From positions 1-58,596 of the forward strand of contig CAXIUT010000243.1 in NCBI GenBank assembly GCA_964035545.1: DNA of 58,596 nt, in the 5' to 3' direction. Each line of letters starts with the position of its first letter. Positions within the stretch are counted from its first letter, which is position 1. This DNA is from Bugula neritina (taxonomy: Eukaryota > Bryozoa > Gymnolaemata > Cheilostomatida > Bugulidae). Below the pieces are notes generated by a model, which was not told the DNA's origin, ran no database searches, and saw nothing but the letters and a program-made list of their open reading frames with translations. The position numbers and the translations under genes are program-made. This document shows, in pieces, positions 12,713 through 26,035 of the stretch.

Positions 12713-12976
12713 AAATTTATTAACCTTCAAAAATATAATCAAATCAAATATCATATCAACCAATTAGTCATGAAATAAAATAATCACTAAATTGATCATT
12801 AAATCTATAAATATCTCAATCAATTGAATAAAACTCAAAAATACTATAAATAATATAAAATACTATAAAATATGATAATAATCAAATAAGTTAATATTGG
12901 TATGATTAGAAGAAAAAGAGGAAAAGATGTGTTAAAAGAATGATAAAATAGTAAACTAGATCATTATTCTAGATAA
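12713..12976. other. AT-rich spacer between the unknown gene and the E2-E1 gene
   Basis: Very AT-rich, with short tandem variants of 'atactataaaata'. No separate gene is convincing. It could hold the promoter of the unknown gene, or an N-terminal extension of it, since the frame stays open here. Confidence 0.5.
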
Positions 12977-15900
12977 TCAAGGTTAAAGTAGTACTCTCAA
13001 AGTAGGTGCATGTTTGATCAAATTGTCTCCAACTCCCATCACTAAAGTAAAATCAATAAACTGGCATCCCTATTCTCCTATCTCCTCTGCTATCAATGAA
13101 TGAATAGTCTTCTTAAACAACTTCTGCTTCTCCTCTTTCTTACTCTACAAACTCATCACAAAATCAGAATATATCTGAGGACCCTAAGATAACGTTAAAC
13201 CCTTCACCTTTATCTCGTATTTCTACTCTATACCATCAATCAACTCTCCAATCATCTTATCTTTAGCCAAAGGACCTATACTCCATCTCTACCATATATT
13301 AGTATCCAACTTATCATGAACTTTTATCTTCTAAACAGGACCAGGTTCACCCATAGTCAAAGACGGGACAGCTAAATTAAGAAAAGCATTTCTTAGTTAT
13401 TCTAAAGGACATCCTCTCAGATATTTTACCAGTTAAATAGTTTGAAGAGCAGCAACACAACTAGTAGTAGTAGATAATGCTGGAGTAATTCTACCTGCTT
13501 TCAGTTTGACAGTGATCCAATCCATTTAATCAAGTTTATAATTACGAGCTCTTAGGTTTGCCATTGAGTATATCAAATCGATGTGACCATTTTGATCCTA
13601 ATCTTTTTAGAATTATTCAGGTTTTGATTCAATATGTTAGCTATTTTCTTTAATTTATTCGATCATCTTTATGAATTTATGGTATAAATTATGTTCATTT
13701 TCATCTTAGTTAGGTTAAGTCATCAATTCAGCAAGCTATGATTTTTACTTTTTTTAAACCTCCTTTTAAGTCTACTTTCCTGTTGCTTAATTATCAACTT
13801 CACTAGCCAATTATTTAGCCAATTTATCAGAAGGCTCAAATGGTTCTACTTTCATTGAACTAGCAGTTAAAGTGATTTCCTCTCTACGATTATTTTATCT
13901 AAAATCTTTAGGATAAGGAATTCCATATATTTTACTAATAAGCACTGCATAAGATGAGATAAAGGTAGAATGTAGGGGATCTTTGGGTAGAATTTATGAT
14001 ATAGGAACAGGAGGTCTTTTAGGTAACTTCCAAAATGGTTTTCCATCTTTAGTTTGAGCATCAAGGGGATAAGTATAAAGAAGTTGCATTACATCATTTC
14101 TAAACAACTGATAAAAGATCTTGGTAGCTATATAAATAGAATCTTAAAAGTTAGTCGGTCTAGCATCAACAAGTTTAATACAATCCTTCAACATCAAAAT
14201 ATCAGATGGTCCCACTACATACTTACCACTTTCATCTAATAACTTTTTAAGAGCCTTAGGATTCAAAGTAAATTCTTTGCCAAATAGATCTCTAGCCCAT
14301 TCAACACAGTGCAAAGTCTATTAAGGAAACATTTTCAATGTACAATGAGGAATATCGCCTTGAGCGTCATTGGGATCCTGCATATTGCCATAAGTTTAAG
14401 TTTTAAATGGAACTATCACCTGCACATGACCTTTAGAACTAAGAGTACCACTCTATAATAGTGGCCTTTTAGTTTATACGCATCGACTATCCACATATCT
14501 CCTGGCCTATACATTGTCTAAAGCATTTGTAACGATTGTCAACTCCTAGAAAAACTCATTATTGAATACATCCTTTGATGATTATGACACCTTGTCCAGT
14601 CGAGGTTTTATATGACCCTTTAATCTAGGATTCATCTGGGTCACTGCTGCCGATGCTGTTGCACTTTTAGGTTTACGTAGATGTTTTTATCTGAATAAAA
14701 ATTGTCTATTTAAATTTGAATTTTATATATGATCTGGATCAGTTACAGTAATATTGCCATTTCCTGTACCAATTTCTAACATAGCAAAATTTTTCAATAG
14801 CTCACAACCAATAGCACCAGAACCAATCATAAATACCTTTGCATCTTCAAGTTTACCCAGCATATCAGCACCAATAATCTTTCTAAAACCATCTGTACGA
14901 TTATCAACAGGAGCTCTCTTCAAAATATATTCCTTCCATGCCTCTTATTAATCTGGAATAGTTTAGATAATTTATGAAAATTCAGCTATAAAGTACTGAT
15001 TGATAGGAGTATATTTGCCAGTAATAGCTTTGAATGCTTATTGAGCAGTTATTCCTCCATAGAAAGCACAAATAGATCCAAAAGTACCTGAACAAGTATA
15101 ACTAAATGCTTTACAATATTTTATCTATTACTAACTTAGTTATGTCCTTCTTTTCTTGACTAGTTAAATCAATTTATCTGCATCTTTTTTATCCCATGAA
15201 CAAGGCATCTTATGATTTTATTTAGTAAAATCACTTAGAGATAAGAATAGTTGATGTAAAAGTTTTAATTTGTTCATTTTTGACCAGTCATAGATCTATA
15301 AATTGGAATCAATGTTTTGAAGTTAAATGCATTCTTCTAACGACTTGAAATCAATATATTTAGGTGTTTTTATATTACAAACAGTGCCTTATCCTTCATA
15401 AGGAGCATAATCTTAAGTATTACCTATCTCAAAACTAGCACTATTTATCACTTTTATTTTATGTAAAGTATTATTTATGCTCTTATCACTATTTAATGAC
15501 TTCATTCCCTTAACTCCTGTTATTCTGACAGTATCTCCATCTTAGTAAGGATGCCTGAGACCTTTCACAACTCGAACTACTCCTTTCTCACCTATACTGA
15601 TATCCTATATCAAGACATCAACTGTATCTTCTCCATCTTTGTCAATCACTTAAAATTTCTATCCAAAATCATTGAATATTTGACCATAAGGACCATAACA
15701 ATCAACTGATAAGAAATATATTTTGTTTGCTCTACAAAAAGAATTGATTTTGATTTGTTCTTCGAGTGATCTTTCAGTTGTTATGACTACTTGGTAGTTT
15801 TTCAGGTTTTAAAGATCATTATGTTTATATTAGAATTTAGTCATTTTCACATAATGATTTAACTACTGTAATTTAAAGAAAGAACTTTATAATCTTGATT

Positions 15901-18900
15901 TTCCCACATCTGATTCTGATAAAAAGAACTGACCACTAAGATCAGAATAAGACACATTTTTATCATCCCAAACAGCAAACTATCTACACCCACTCAGCAC
16001 AATGTTCTTAGCTATTTCTACGCCCAGAGATCCAAGTCCTAACAACACTATTCCAGCCTTACTTTGTTTAGTTACAGCCTAGACTCCCATAGCTCCAATA
16101 TATCGACTCCACCTATCTTTAACCTTCTCATCATTGATATCTAACTACAACAACTAACCTTTTTATCCATAACTAACATCAATTTCTTATATTTGCAATT
16201 ATTATTTAATAACTTATGACTTTTAAACCTTCTTTTTAGCTTTTTTAGAAGAATTATCTTTTTTAAAATCTCCTTGAGTGGGTGGAGGAAGTTTATTTAG
16301 TTCAGTTTATAGTTATTGAATACATTTAGCCATCATTGTTTTATATTATGTCTTTGATTTCTTAAATGTATTGCACCAGTTGTAGTTATGATCGCTGACT
16401 AAACCATTATATGATGCCTCTCTTTTCTAGGCCAACTTTAACCATCTATTGCATTCATGTAAAATTTATTATTTCTTCAAATAAAAATGCCTTCTAATGA
16501 CTGATTAGAAACCTTTTGGGGGATTCTTTATGTTCTCAAGCATTGCATATTTTACGTTAGAATATCTTACAATATTAGCATAGGCTTCATTCTTTTTCTC
16601 GCCTTCAGGAGTACCTTGTTCATGTTCGAATCCAGGTTCGTTAAAGTAGATATCTTCACTCATAATAATTGATTGAATCGATACTAGAACTTGAAGAAGA
16701 GTTGATACCTTTGCATCCCAGTTTTACATAGCCTGACCTCTCCATGTTCCCAGCAAACTTAAACATACCTTACCACATGCATATAAATTAGGATTAAATC
16801 TGACTTGACCACTACCTGTTGTCATCAAGTTAACTTTTGGAGGACTATTAGGATAAGTATCCTCGAAATAGACATCAAAAAGGAAAGCTCCATGACCATA
16901 AGGAGTACCATTAGATCCCATAATCAATGCCTGCATAAAATCAACTCTTTCCTTATCACATCGAACATAGATAGCATTAGTATGATCTATTGGCAAAGCA
17001 TGAGATATATCTGCCAACTCTTGAGCTAATCTTATTGTTTTATCAACTGGAGGTTTATGTCCTGTTTGGTAATTGCTTGCATAGTGATGTTTACTTATCT
17101 TGTTGGAGGAGTCCTTCATATCGATGTAGTCAAATCTAAGATCTTTCATAAGTAGGGGATATTTCTTGAGCAAAGGAAGTTATAATATTTTTTTATCTTA
17201 TTTATCATCTTGATGATGAGTTGTTTCATATTAAGAAACAGTTTATTCAACTAGTTAGTATGTAGAAATGATTTTTTTGGCAATTTATTCTGAAACTTTT
17301 TCAGAAGCAGAGCCAGTAAGACATGATATGAATATTTTTGAAGTGCTAGCTAAAGTTTTCAAAAGAGAAAGCAAAGATTCAGATTGTTTGGGTTAATAAC
17401 ACTTAGGAATAGACATAAGAATTGATGTAAGACTCTTACATCTAGTTATTACTTGAATGAAATCTAGTTCTCCTTGGAATAACTCTGCATATTTAGATAT
17501 TTAGAGTAGAGATCCTCCTCTGAGAGATGATTATATGATAGGAAGAAGAGAACTTTCAAGTGTTTGATTCAATATCTCAGGAGGGTAGTTGAAGTCGCTG
17601 CAATCGAAAAATTGTTAAAGAATTTTAAGAAGACTTAGTATCTGTTAAGATGTTTACTTTCTAGCTTATTATTGACCAGTAACATCCCACTTTTGATTAG
17701 CTGAACTATCAGTTCCATATCCAACTCCTTGTTTTTTAACCAATTTTGTTTTGAAGTCTTACTCTGATGATTTCTTTTGAAGCATAGCAGGAACCAGTTC
17801 ATCTTATTCGATACTTTATTCTTATATTTTAAATCTTTTAGGTTCCTTAGTGATCATGAATAGTCTTTCTAGCATGATTTTATAAAATCCACTTTTGATG
17901 GCATAATTTCTAACAATTTTAGCTTGTTCTCCTTTAACAGCAAAAACATCTTTGATAATTTAATATAATTCTTTTACTGAAGACTTTTATTTTAGAAGCC
18001 ATTTTTTGTTATCTTGCTTATCTGGTAAACTCAACAATAAATCAAAAAGAAGTAGAACATTTCCTTGCTTATTAATATAGAGAGAACTAAAAACAGGAAA
18101 ACATGAATAACTCTACAACTATTTAAGATATTGACCCCATATGTTAGATTGTTATCGATTCGACCAGTTCTTAACACTGCCAGCAAGAACAGTTATCATT
18201 TTTTATAACCCTTTTTTCTATTCAAAAGCCTTAAAAATAGTTTATTGAGAAATAAAAGAATCAACACTTACATTTTATTTTGAAAGAGTTTCAATACTAC
18301 TACTAGCAAATATTTATGAGGCCTCAATTTATAATTTAATAAAAGGTTATTTTTGTTCAAGAAGTACTTATTTAAGATTGACATTTAGAGAAAGTTTTTT
18401 ATCAGTAAGATAATTTTTAACATTGATTTTTTATAGATCTGCAGAATTGACTTTAAATCCTCCAATATTGATTTGTTTAAGTAATTAATTGATTTTCATT
18501 TATTGAGGTATAAAATAACATCTTTATGTGGTTGATTATTTAATAGGTAAAACTCCTCTATATTTTTAATCTAATATCCAAGGATTATCTAGATTAAGTA
18601 AAGTAGTATTAGTTAATAAATTTTTCTACCATTAGTTCTACTAATAAACCTTATATTATTCAGGCAACACACTGATAGTTTATGTATTTGATACTGATAT
18701 TTTTATTTTTCCATCTTTGAATTCATGCTTTCTTTATTTTTTTGCAACTATGTCCCATAAAATACCTTTACATAACTTATATTTTTTAACATCAGTTGTT
18801 TTTTCAATAAATAGCAAGTTATGTTTCAAGTTAAACTCATCTATACTATCTATCGGTTAATAATGTTGGTTTTAATAGGTAATAACTTTAAGACTACTTT

Positions 18901-21900
18901 TGATAGGTTTGATTTCCAAGATATCAGTAACTTGTTTAAGATATTAATGATTATTTTTCCAAACAAAGAGTAATGGTATTCCATTGAAAGCATTAATCAA
19001 TGGGAAAAAGAAGCTATGAATGAAGAAGTTATGATGTACTGGATTAAAATCATTAATACTGGTCATTAACTGAATTAATATCTAACTGAATTCATCTTGA
19101 CAGGAAGTATCAATACATGTAGTTTGGAAAAAGTTTATAAACAGTTTCATTGTATCATTATTATATTTTATTAAAATACTTGTTGTACTTTTAAGTAATT
19201 ATGCTATTTTAATTGGTGCTCTTTTCTCTATCAATTGTTATTTAGCATTTTTATTCAATATAAAAGTACATAATAGTTTCAAATGATGTAAAGGTTAGTT
19301 AGATATCGTATTTGCGTTTTGATTTTATGATAAAATCTATAGTAGTTCTTAGAATATTTATACAACATAATTTTTAGATGAACAGTTTTATAATTAAACA
19401 GCATAATAAGGTAAAACAGCAGCCAAAATAGAATAAAATTTACTTCTTTCCGACTTATTCATGATTTAAGTGATTAATTTTCGAATATCATAACGATATA
19501 TAGTAGGAACAGTTAATAAAGAGTTAATCAATGAAAGATAGAGTTATTGTGTATTATTTTTTGAAGTTTAATACTTTTGAAGAAGCATTTTAATATTCTA
19601 AAAGTCAGCAAAACCTTCCTGCATTTTATTTTACACAGAATAACTACATAATCTTAAACTTAATGTGACAATATCAATAAATTCTGAAGAAATACTATTT
19701 AATGTATGAGCTAATAGCTTATTTATATTTTATTTAGTAAGTTTACTCAGAACAAGACTTTTTACTAATTTGGAATTAGTTCCTTTAGATTTAAGTAAAT
19801 GCTATAAAATATTTTATCCTTATTGATTCAAAGCTAACAATAACTCCTAAATCTGTTCATTGGGTAAAAGGTCATTTAATACTTGAATAATCAATTCTAG
19901 TTTTTGGTCAAAATAAGGTGAACTAAGGACTGCTCTCAAGTCTTTTCTATATTTCTTTTGACCCAAAAATCCTAAAAGAGTCAAGTATATTGATGTATAG
20001 TCAGGATCATCAGTAGGAAGAGTATCATATCCATTGATACTGATAAATGAAATGCTATACATTGCTCCTTTTTTACTCTTTTGACTATTTTAAAGGATCT
20101 AACTTGCTGAATTTAATAGTGGATCACTTAATCTGAACTATAAATTTTTTAAAGGAGATAAACCAATAGAAGATAGTTAATTCAGATTCAATCCAAAGAG
20201 CTTTACACCATAAGATAGGTAAAATTGGTCTTCTAAAGGAACCATCTCACCTATTTTCAGTTGTATTTTTTAATTACCTCCAAAAAGATCAACTCTAGAT
20301 GGTAAAATAGCAGTCTTATTTTAAACATGATCATTTAGACAAAAACCAATGACAAATTTAGTTGGAGATTGAGCTGTCTAGCAACTTATTTTGATGTTTT
20401 TGTGGGTAATTGGGACTTTAAAAGCTGGATTTTTACTTCCTCCCTTACCTGTTTGAAGATCTTTGACAGAGGAAACATCTTTAACTTCAAAATGTTCTGA
20501 TAACTAAACTTATTTAGTTGGATTCCATTTATTAGACTTCAATGGTCTTTTGAGTGTACTTGCTTTAAGATCATTGATAATAGTTGAAATAAGAGGATGC
20601 TATCCTCCAACAAGGACAGGAGATAGAGACCCTGGAGTTAAAGTTTGCGAAAGCAAAATTGTAGCTCCATGATGAAGTTGATTAAAAAGAAGATGTCTTT
20701 TAGTCAATGATATTCTTTTGGATTGTTTGATTGATTTTAATGCCTATGAGTATTTACTAAGGACTGAGGCAGGATCAGAATGTTTGACTAGTCTAAGAAT
20801 TTGGTCTATGAGTTGTTTGATAAGGTAGTAGTTAGGAGATTTGTTTGCTGGATTGACTGATATCAGTTAGTAATCATTATTATTGAGATACCAGTTAATA
20901 AAAAGATCTTCATTGGGCAGTTCTGCTCCTTCTGGAAGAATCTATACTACTTTAAGCATTTCAACAGCTGCTTGTAAATTATATAAATTTGAATCATTTG
21001 TCATTTTTGCTCCTTCTATTCCTCCATAATTACATAATTCAGTTATGAATTTTCCTATTGTTTAAAGAAAATCATAATGTAGAGTAGTACACTTATCTCC
21101 CAGAGTTAAAAACAATTTAGCCAGAATATTTTTATTTTTCATGTAGATCTGATCCAAAAAAACAGCAAATTATTCAGAATATTTAGGCTTAGCTGCAGTT
21201 ATAAAGAGAATGCTATGCTGTTGTGCTAGGACCTAAGGAATATCACTATGTAAAAATTGATGCATTATCATGTCAGTAGCTTCAGTACATGAACTAATTA
21301 CTCTTTATAGTTGCTACCAAATCACTTCTTATTGCTGGAATATAATACTCACTACATCAAGATCTACAGGATTACTATCAGAGGCTCTTTCAACTATCTA
21401 CTAGATAAGAATCTACAAGCGAGGTTTAGCACTGGGATCAAGTACAAGTTTGCTGAGGTTTTTGTATGATATAGAGTTCAGGAAATGATGATAGAGATCA
21501 TCAGTAAGAGAGGTAATATAATTAAGAATAACTTTGTTATTTATCCATTTTTATTCTTTGATAAAGTATTCAATGATCTATTTATGACTTTAAGTGAGAG
21601 GAGACATTTTAATAAGAAGTTCTACCCATTTTTATTAATATGGTACTCCTCTTAAAATCAATCTAGTCAAAGATCTACATAAATCACTGTTATTTAAGTC
21701 AAGAACGTTAATTAGCTGTTCATAGGAAAATTAGATATGACCTAGTGATGACATTTCATATTAGATATATGGCAAGCTTTTGATTAAAAGACTTATTTTG
21801 TGAGAAATAGCTTTAAATGCTAAAATTTTAATTGGTCCTTTAGCTACTTCCAAAATAGTGCTAAAAATCGTTTAACAAGTACTATCTTCTACATTAACTT

Positions 21901-24900
21901 TTAAATTTTGAAGTTGTGTTAGAGTCAGAGCTATTACTGTATAGAGATAATCTAGAGTTATTTTAGAACTAAATACTTTATTTTTGAGAAGCTTTTTTTG
22001 AATATTAACGATAGAATCAAGATCATTTCTGTTTATTTTATCTTAAAGAGATGCTTGTAGTATTTTGATATCTTACTTATAGGGTGTATAATAGATATAT
22101 TCAATATTTTTTCCTTTAGAAATTGAATATTTTTTCATATGACTTGATGACAAAGAAGTCAATGATAAGAAAAACATATCTTCAGGATTAAATCCAAATA
22201 ACTCATCAATATAATGTATATTCTAACCTTTTCCAATCGAATACCCATAAATTTAAGGTAAAATATCAACTTGAGACACTTTATTATCACTAATAGAACT
22301 AATAATGCCAGTTTAACTAAAATGTAGTTCTACTTATAGGTATTCAGCTTATATTTGATCAGTATCTAATCCAAACATATTTAGAGATTTATTTATTGAG
22401 CTACTATCTTCTTGATAAGAAATTTTAGCTAGCTGAATCCATTGGTGTTAGTGGATAGTTCCAGAACTTACCAGTTTTTTTCCTTGAGCCTGCAATCGAT
22501 AGATACTATAGTAAACTTTGGATGAATACTATGATTTCTATATTTTAAGAGTAGCATTAGTTATTTGATACTTTGATGGCAATTTCATGATTATTCTTCT
22601 GCTATAGTCACTTTTAAATACAGCTATTTCGCATTTAATCAGTTCCTATTCGAATATTTTATGGCTTTATTCTTTGTTATTCTAGACCAAGTTAAAATAG
22701 TAGTTACTATAGAATTATTTTTCAAAGTAAAGATAAGAATTTTAACTCCCAAGATTTCTATATTATTTAGATCTTTTAGTATTTACTGTTTCAAGAGCTA
22801 ATTTCAAAATCTATTGGAGGATCTAAGGAGATAGCTTTTGAATAGTTTGCTATAAAAACTGGAAAGGTAGAATTGGTACTGAATTAATTGATTTTATAAA
22901 TTAAGTAAGATACTACTGTCCATGTTTATTACTCCATATTTTTTACATTATCGATTTATAGTATTATTTCCCTTAGATATTTTGAGAAATAAAGACCACC
23001 ATATCAATGAACTGTCTCATATATTTTTGTTAATAATTATCCAAAGAAAAAGAACAAGAACGAGATATATATTTCAAAAAAGGCTACATATTTTTACTAG
23101 CATAGTTCGATGATAGATATTTTATGAGTATATTTGGTTTCTTACATTCCATTTACTAGAATATATTGATTTTAGTTGATAAAGATAACTAAGTAGAATT
23201 TAGAATTTAGAATTTATCTGATATATTTAGAGATAAATCTCCTTTCTATGATATTTGAATTGTGTATTATAGCTATATTGTATTAGTTGAGATAGGTTTA
23301 AAAGATAAAACAAAAACTCTTTGTTTTGATGATTAATTTATTAAATTAGATAGTTTTTGAGAATATTCTCTATGATATACTTATTGCGATACTGATGCTC
23401 CATAAATAGTAACTGAACCTAACTAAAATGGTAATTTCTTAATATTAGTATACTTTGGTTCTACAACAATTTCCTTCCAATAAGATTTACTATTAATATC
23501 TATAACAGCTTCTTCTTTATCCTCTTCAAATTTAAAATTATATTTTTGACTTTTATTTCCCCAGCTATCTCTAAAATATATATAACCTTCTTTTATATAG
23601 TTAACATTCTTTCTATTGAGACATCGTTTTAAATTCACTTTCTTTGTCTGAACCAATAGTCCATAGAGATGCTTCAGCCTTATTCCATGAGGATAGTTGC
23701 CTAGAAATGATCCATTAGGTGAAAAAATAGATGAAATTGAATAATTTTTATTAACTCCTGGCGGACCGTGCTAGATAGTAAGAGGAATCACCTCAGAGCA
23801 GTTATTAGGTTGTTCAAGAAGAGATAGATCTATTTTTATGGTTATTTTTTGAACTTGAGATGTCGATGATGAATTTTTATCATTTTTATCAACATTTGAT
23901 GGGATAATTTATCCTTTAATAGATCTAAAAACATCTTTCAATTGAAAAGGAAGCTATCTAGGAGGTTATTTGATCAACAATGATGACTATTTTAAGTATA
24001 AATTGTCTAGTAAGTAGTTAATTTATTGAGAAAAAGGTTTATTATTTTTAAGATAAATGAAATACATATTTTTATTAGATTTTGACAAGAATTATATCTT
24101 TTATTTAACTTCCAAAGAATCTAAAATACTCAAAGAAGGATGATTACTCTAATTATACCATTTTTAATAATCAATATACTCCATCGAAGGTTCATGCTTA
24201 AAAGAATTCAAATCAACAAACTAATTCTTTCCATAATAAACATATTTTCTCAACTACGATGGCACTACACCCAAAACCAATAAAGTATTATTAATTGACA
24301 CCAACAATCTGGTATAAATCGTATTCATTTCTACCATTGACACCAACTCACCACATATTTGAGTTTATTCCTTATTATTCTATTTTTTCTTCAACTCTTT
24401 TCTTTCACTATATATCCATACTAAAGCTTCTTCTATATTACCAGTATTTTAGAGAGCTCTAATAGCTATTTCTTCTTCAATGCTAAAGACTTTGACCAAC
24501 TCTTGTATATCATTTTTACTAGCTACATAATTTTACTCTTCCTTTCTTTTTTGTTAAAGAGATGATGTTAGAATTTTATACAAACAAGATCCATCATTTT
24601 GTAAATACCTCAAATCAGCTTATTGATAGGATTATACCAATACTCTTTTATTTATACTTTTGCTATTTATAGTCTCTCTGAATATCTACCTTATCTATCT
24701 GCCTAGATGATAAATGATAATGGTATTATCTTTTTTAGATAGAAGATAGTTTTAAGTTATTTATTTTATATCTCCTTAAATATTTACTTGATTTGAACCA
24801 CATTGAAGTTACAAAAGTTATTTTTTTATATTTTTGTAGCCTTCAAAATATTAAAGAGCCTATCTATATCTTCCTATATCTAGCTCACAATGCAAACTCG

Positions 24901-26035
24901 GATTAGGAATAGTTACCCCAATCTAATACAAATAAGGTCGAATAATAAATAATTTTAGTAAAAGCAAACGATAAAGGTCAACTCTATCTGACTACTATTC
25001 ATCTAGCTGGCATAGTAAATATCGAATCCATTCGAAACAATTCTGCAAACTAATAAGATGACATAATTAAAATAAACTTTTCTATCCTCTCCAACTTTTT
25101 AGTTGTAAATACTATTCTTTTGAAAATAAATTTAAGACTCCAGATTTATGAACAGCTGTCTGAGGAAAATAAAATTAATAAGTTGAAGGGTTTCTCCTTA
25201 TGAGTTTAATTTTATTATTTTACCAAACCAGTAACATTTTATCTTAAGAAACTTGAATTAATTTGGTTAAAATAGGATCTTTTGGAAGTTACTATTTGAT
25301 TTATTGAACTTTATTTGGTTATTTTAAGTGAAGAAAACCGAAGGGATTGAATGACGATAGTTAGTTGATTTTGGTAGTTAGAAATGGACTGAAAATAAGA
25401 GTATTTCCTTTTTTTTTGATAGAGGCACAAGGAAATATTTTATATTTTTTTATTTAGTTGCTAATATCAACACTATTCTGTTTATTTGGTTTAGTTCCAT
25501 TAATCCAGGCTTCCATCTTATTGTCTTTAATTGTAAAAGAAATGGTTCTAGCAGTTGAAGAATTGAAATTCATGAGTTGATATGACATTATCTGGTTGTC
25601 ATTCATAGTACAGATTCCCAATTCAATTGAAGAAAGAGATTGAGGAGAATACCATTACCAAAATGAACCAGTCTGCACTTCACTACAACTTCGTATTATC
25701 GCCTATTAACTACTCACTGCTGCAATATTGCTCTGCACATTCCGAAGTACCTCACCCTCTATAGTCACCAAATGACCCATCAAGGGAGGACGAGGATCCG
25801 TACTTGACAAATGAATCGACACCTTTTGTTATTCACTGCCAGTAGACTGAACTCTAAGACTCCCATCGCGAAGGAAATAAGTGCGCTGATGACAAGAGTC
25901 AAAGAAGTAGGCCTCCGAGTTGAGTTGAACAGGAAGAGTGGCTTACGGACGGAGCATAGATACGAAATAATTATCAATCATCCAACTATAATCAAAATAT
26001 AGCTCTTCATACAATAAATCAGAATCAATTACCAT
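12977..26035 (-). CDS. Giant E2-E1 fusion: BIRC6-like ubiquitin-conjugating + ubiquitin-activating enzyme
   Basis: One frame of 4,352 codons without TGA; I checked nearly every line in phase. Residues ~1-2950 form a large, mostly helical body with a UBA-like segment at ~505-540 (AIRALENTGNIEEALVWI); no BIR domain was seen. Residues ~2995-3190 are a UBC domain of BIRC6 type (VRCDKERVDFMQALI, VRFNPNLY, GKVCLSLLGTW with catalytic Cys3091) followed by the BIRC6-specific RRHFYLKKEEILHECNRWL. After a Lys/Glu linker (~3250-3300) a whole E1 follows: inactive adenylation half (LGLGSLGVEIAKNI), first catalytic-cysteine half, active adenylation half (IGSGAIGCELLKNFAM, NSNLNRQFLFR), catalytic Cys3898 in IPHCTLK, and a UFD tail. 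Predicted mass is about 500 kDa. Start: ATG 26035 shares one base with the upstream stop; ATG 25981 is the alternative. Inference: E1 charges the E2 in cis. Confidence 0.9.

Noticed and set aside
16150-16170. A 14-nt GT-AG segment that would give the E1 its own start (ATG GAT AAA AAG)
   Set aside because: All supported introns are 20-23 nt, the fused frame is open without it, and removing the segment would force the E2 to end inside E1 sequence.
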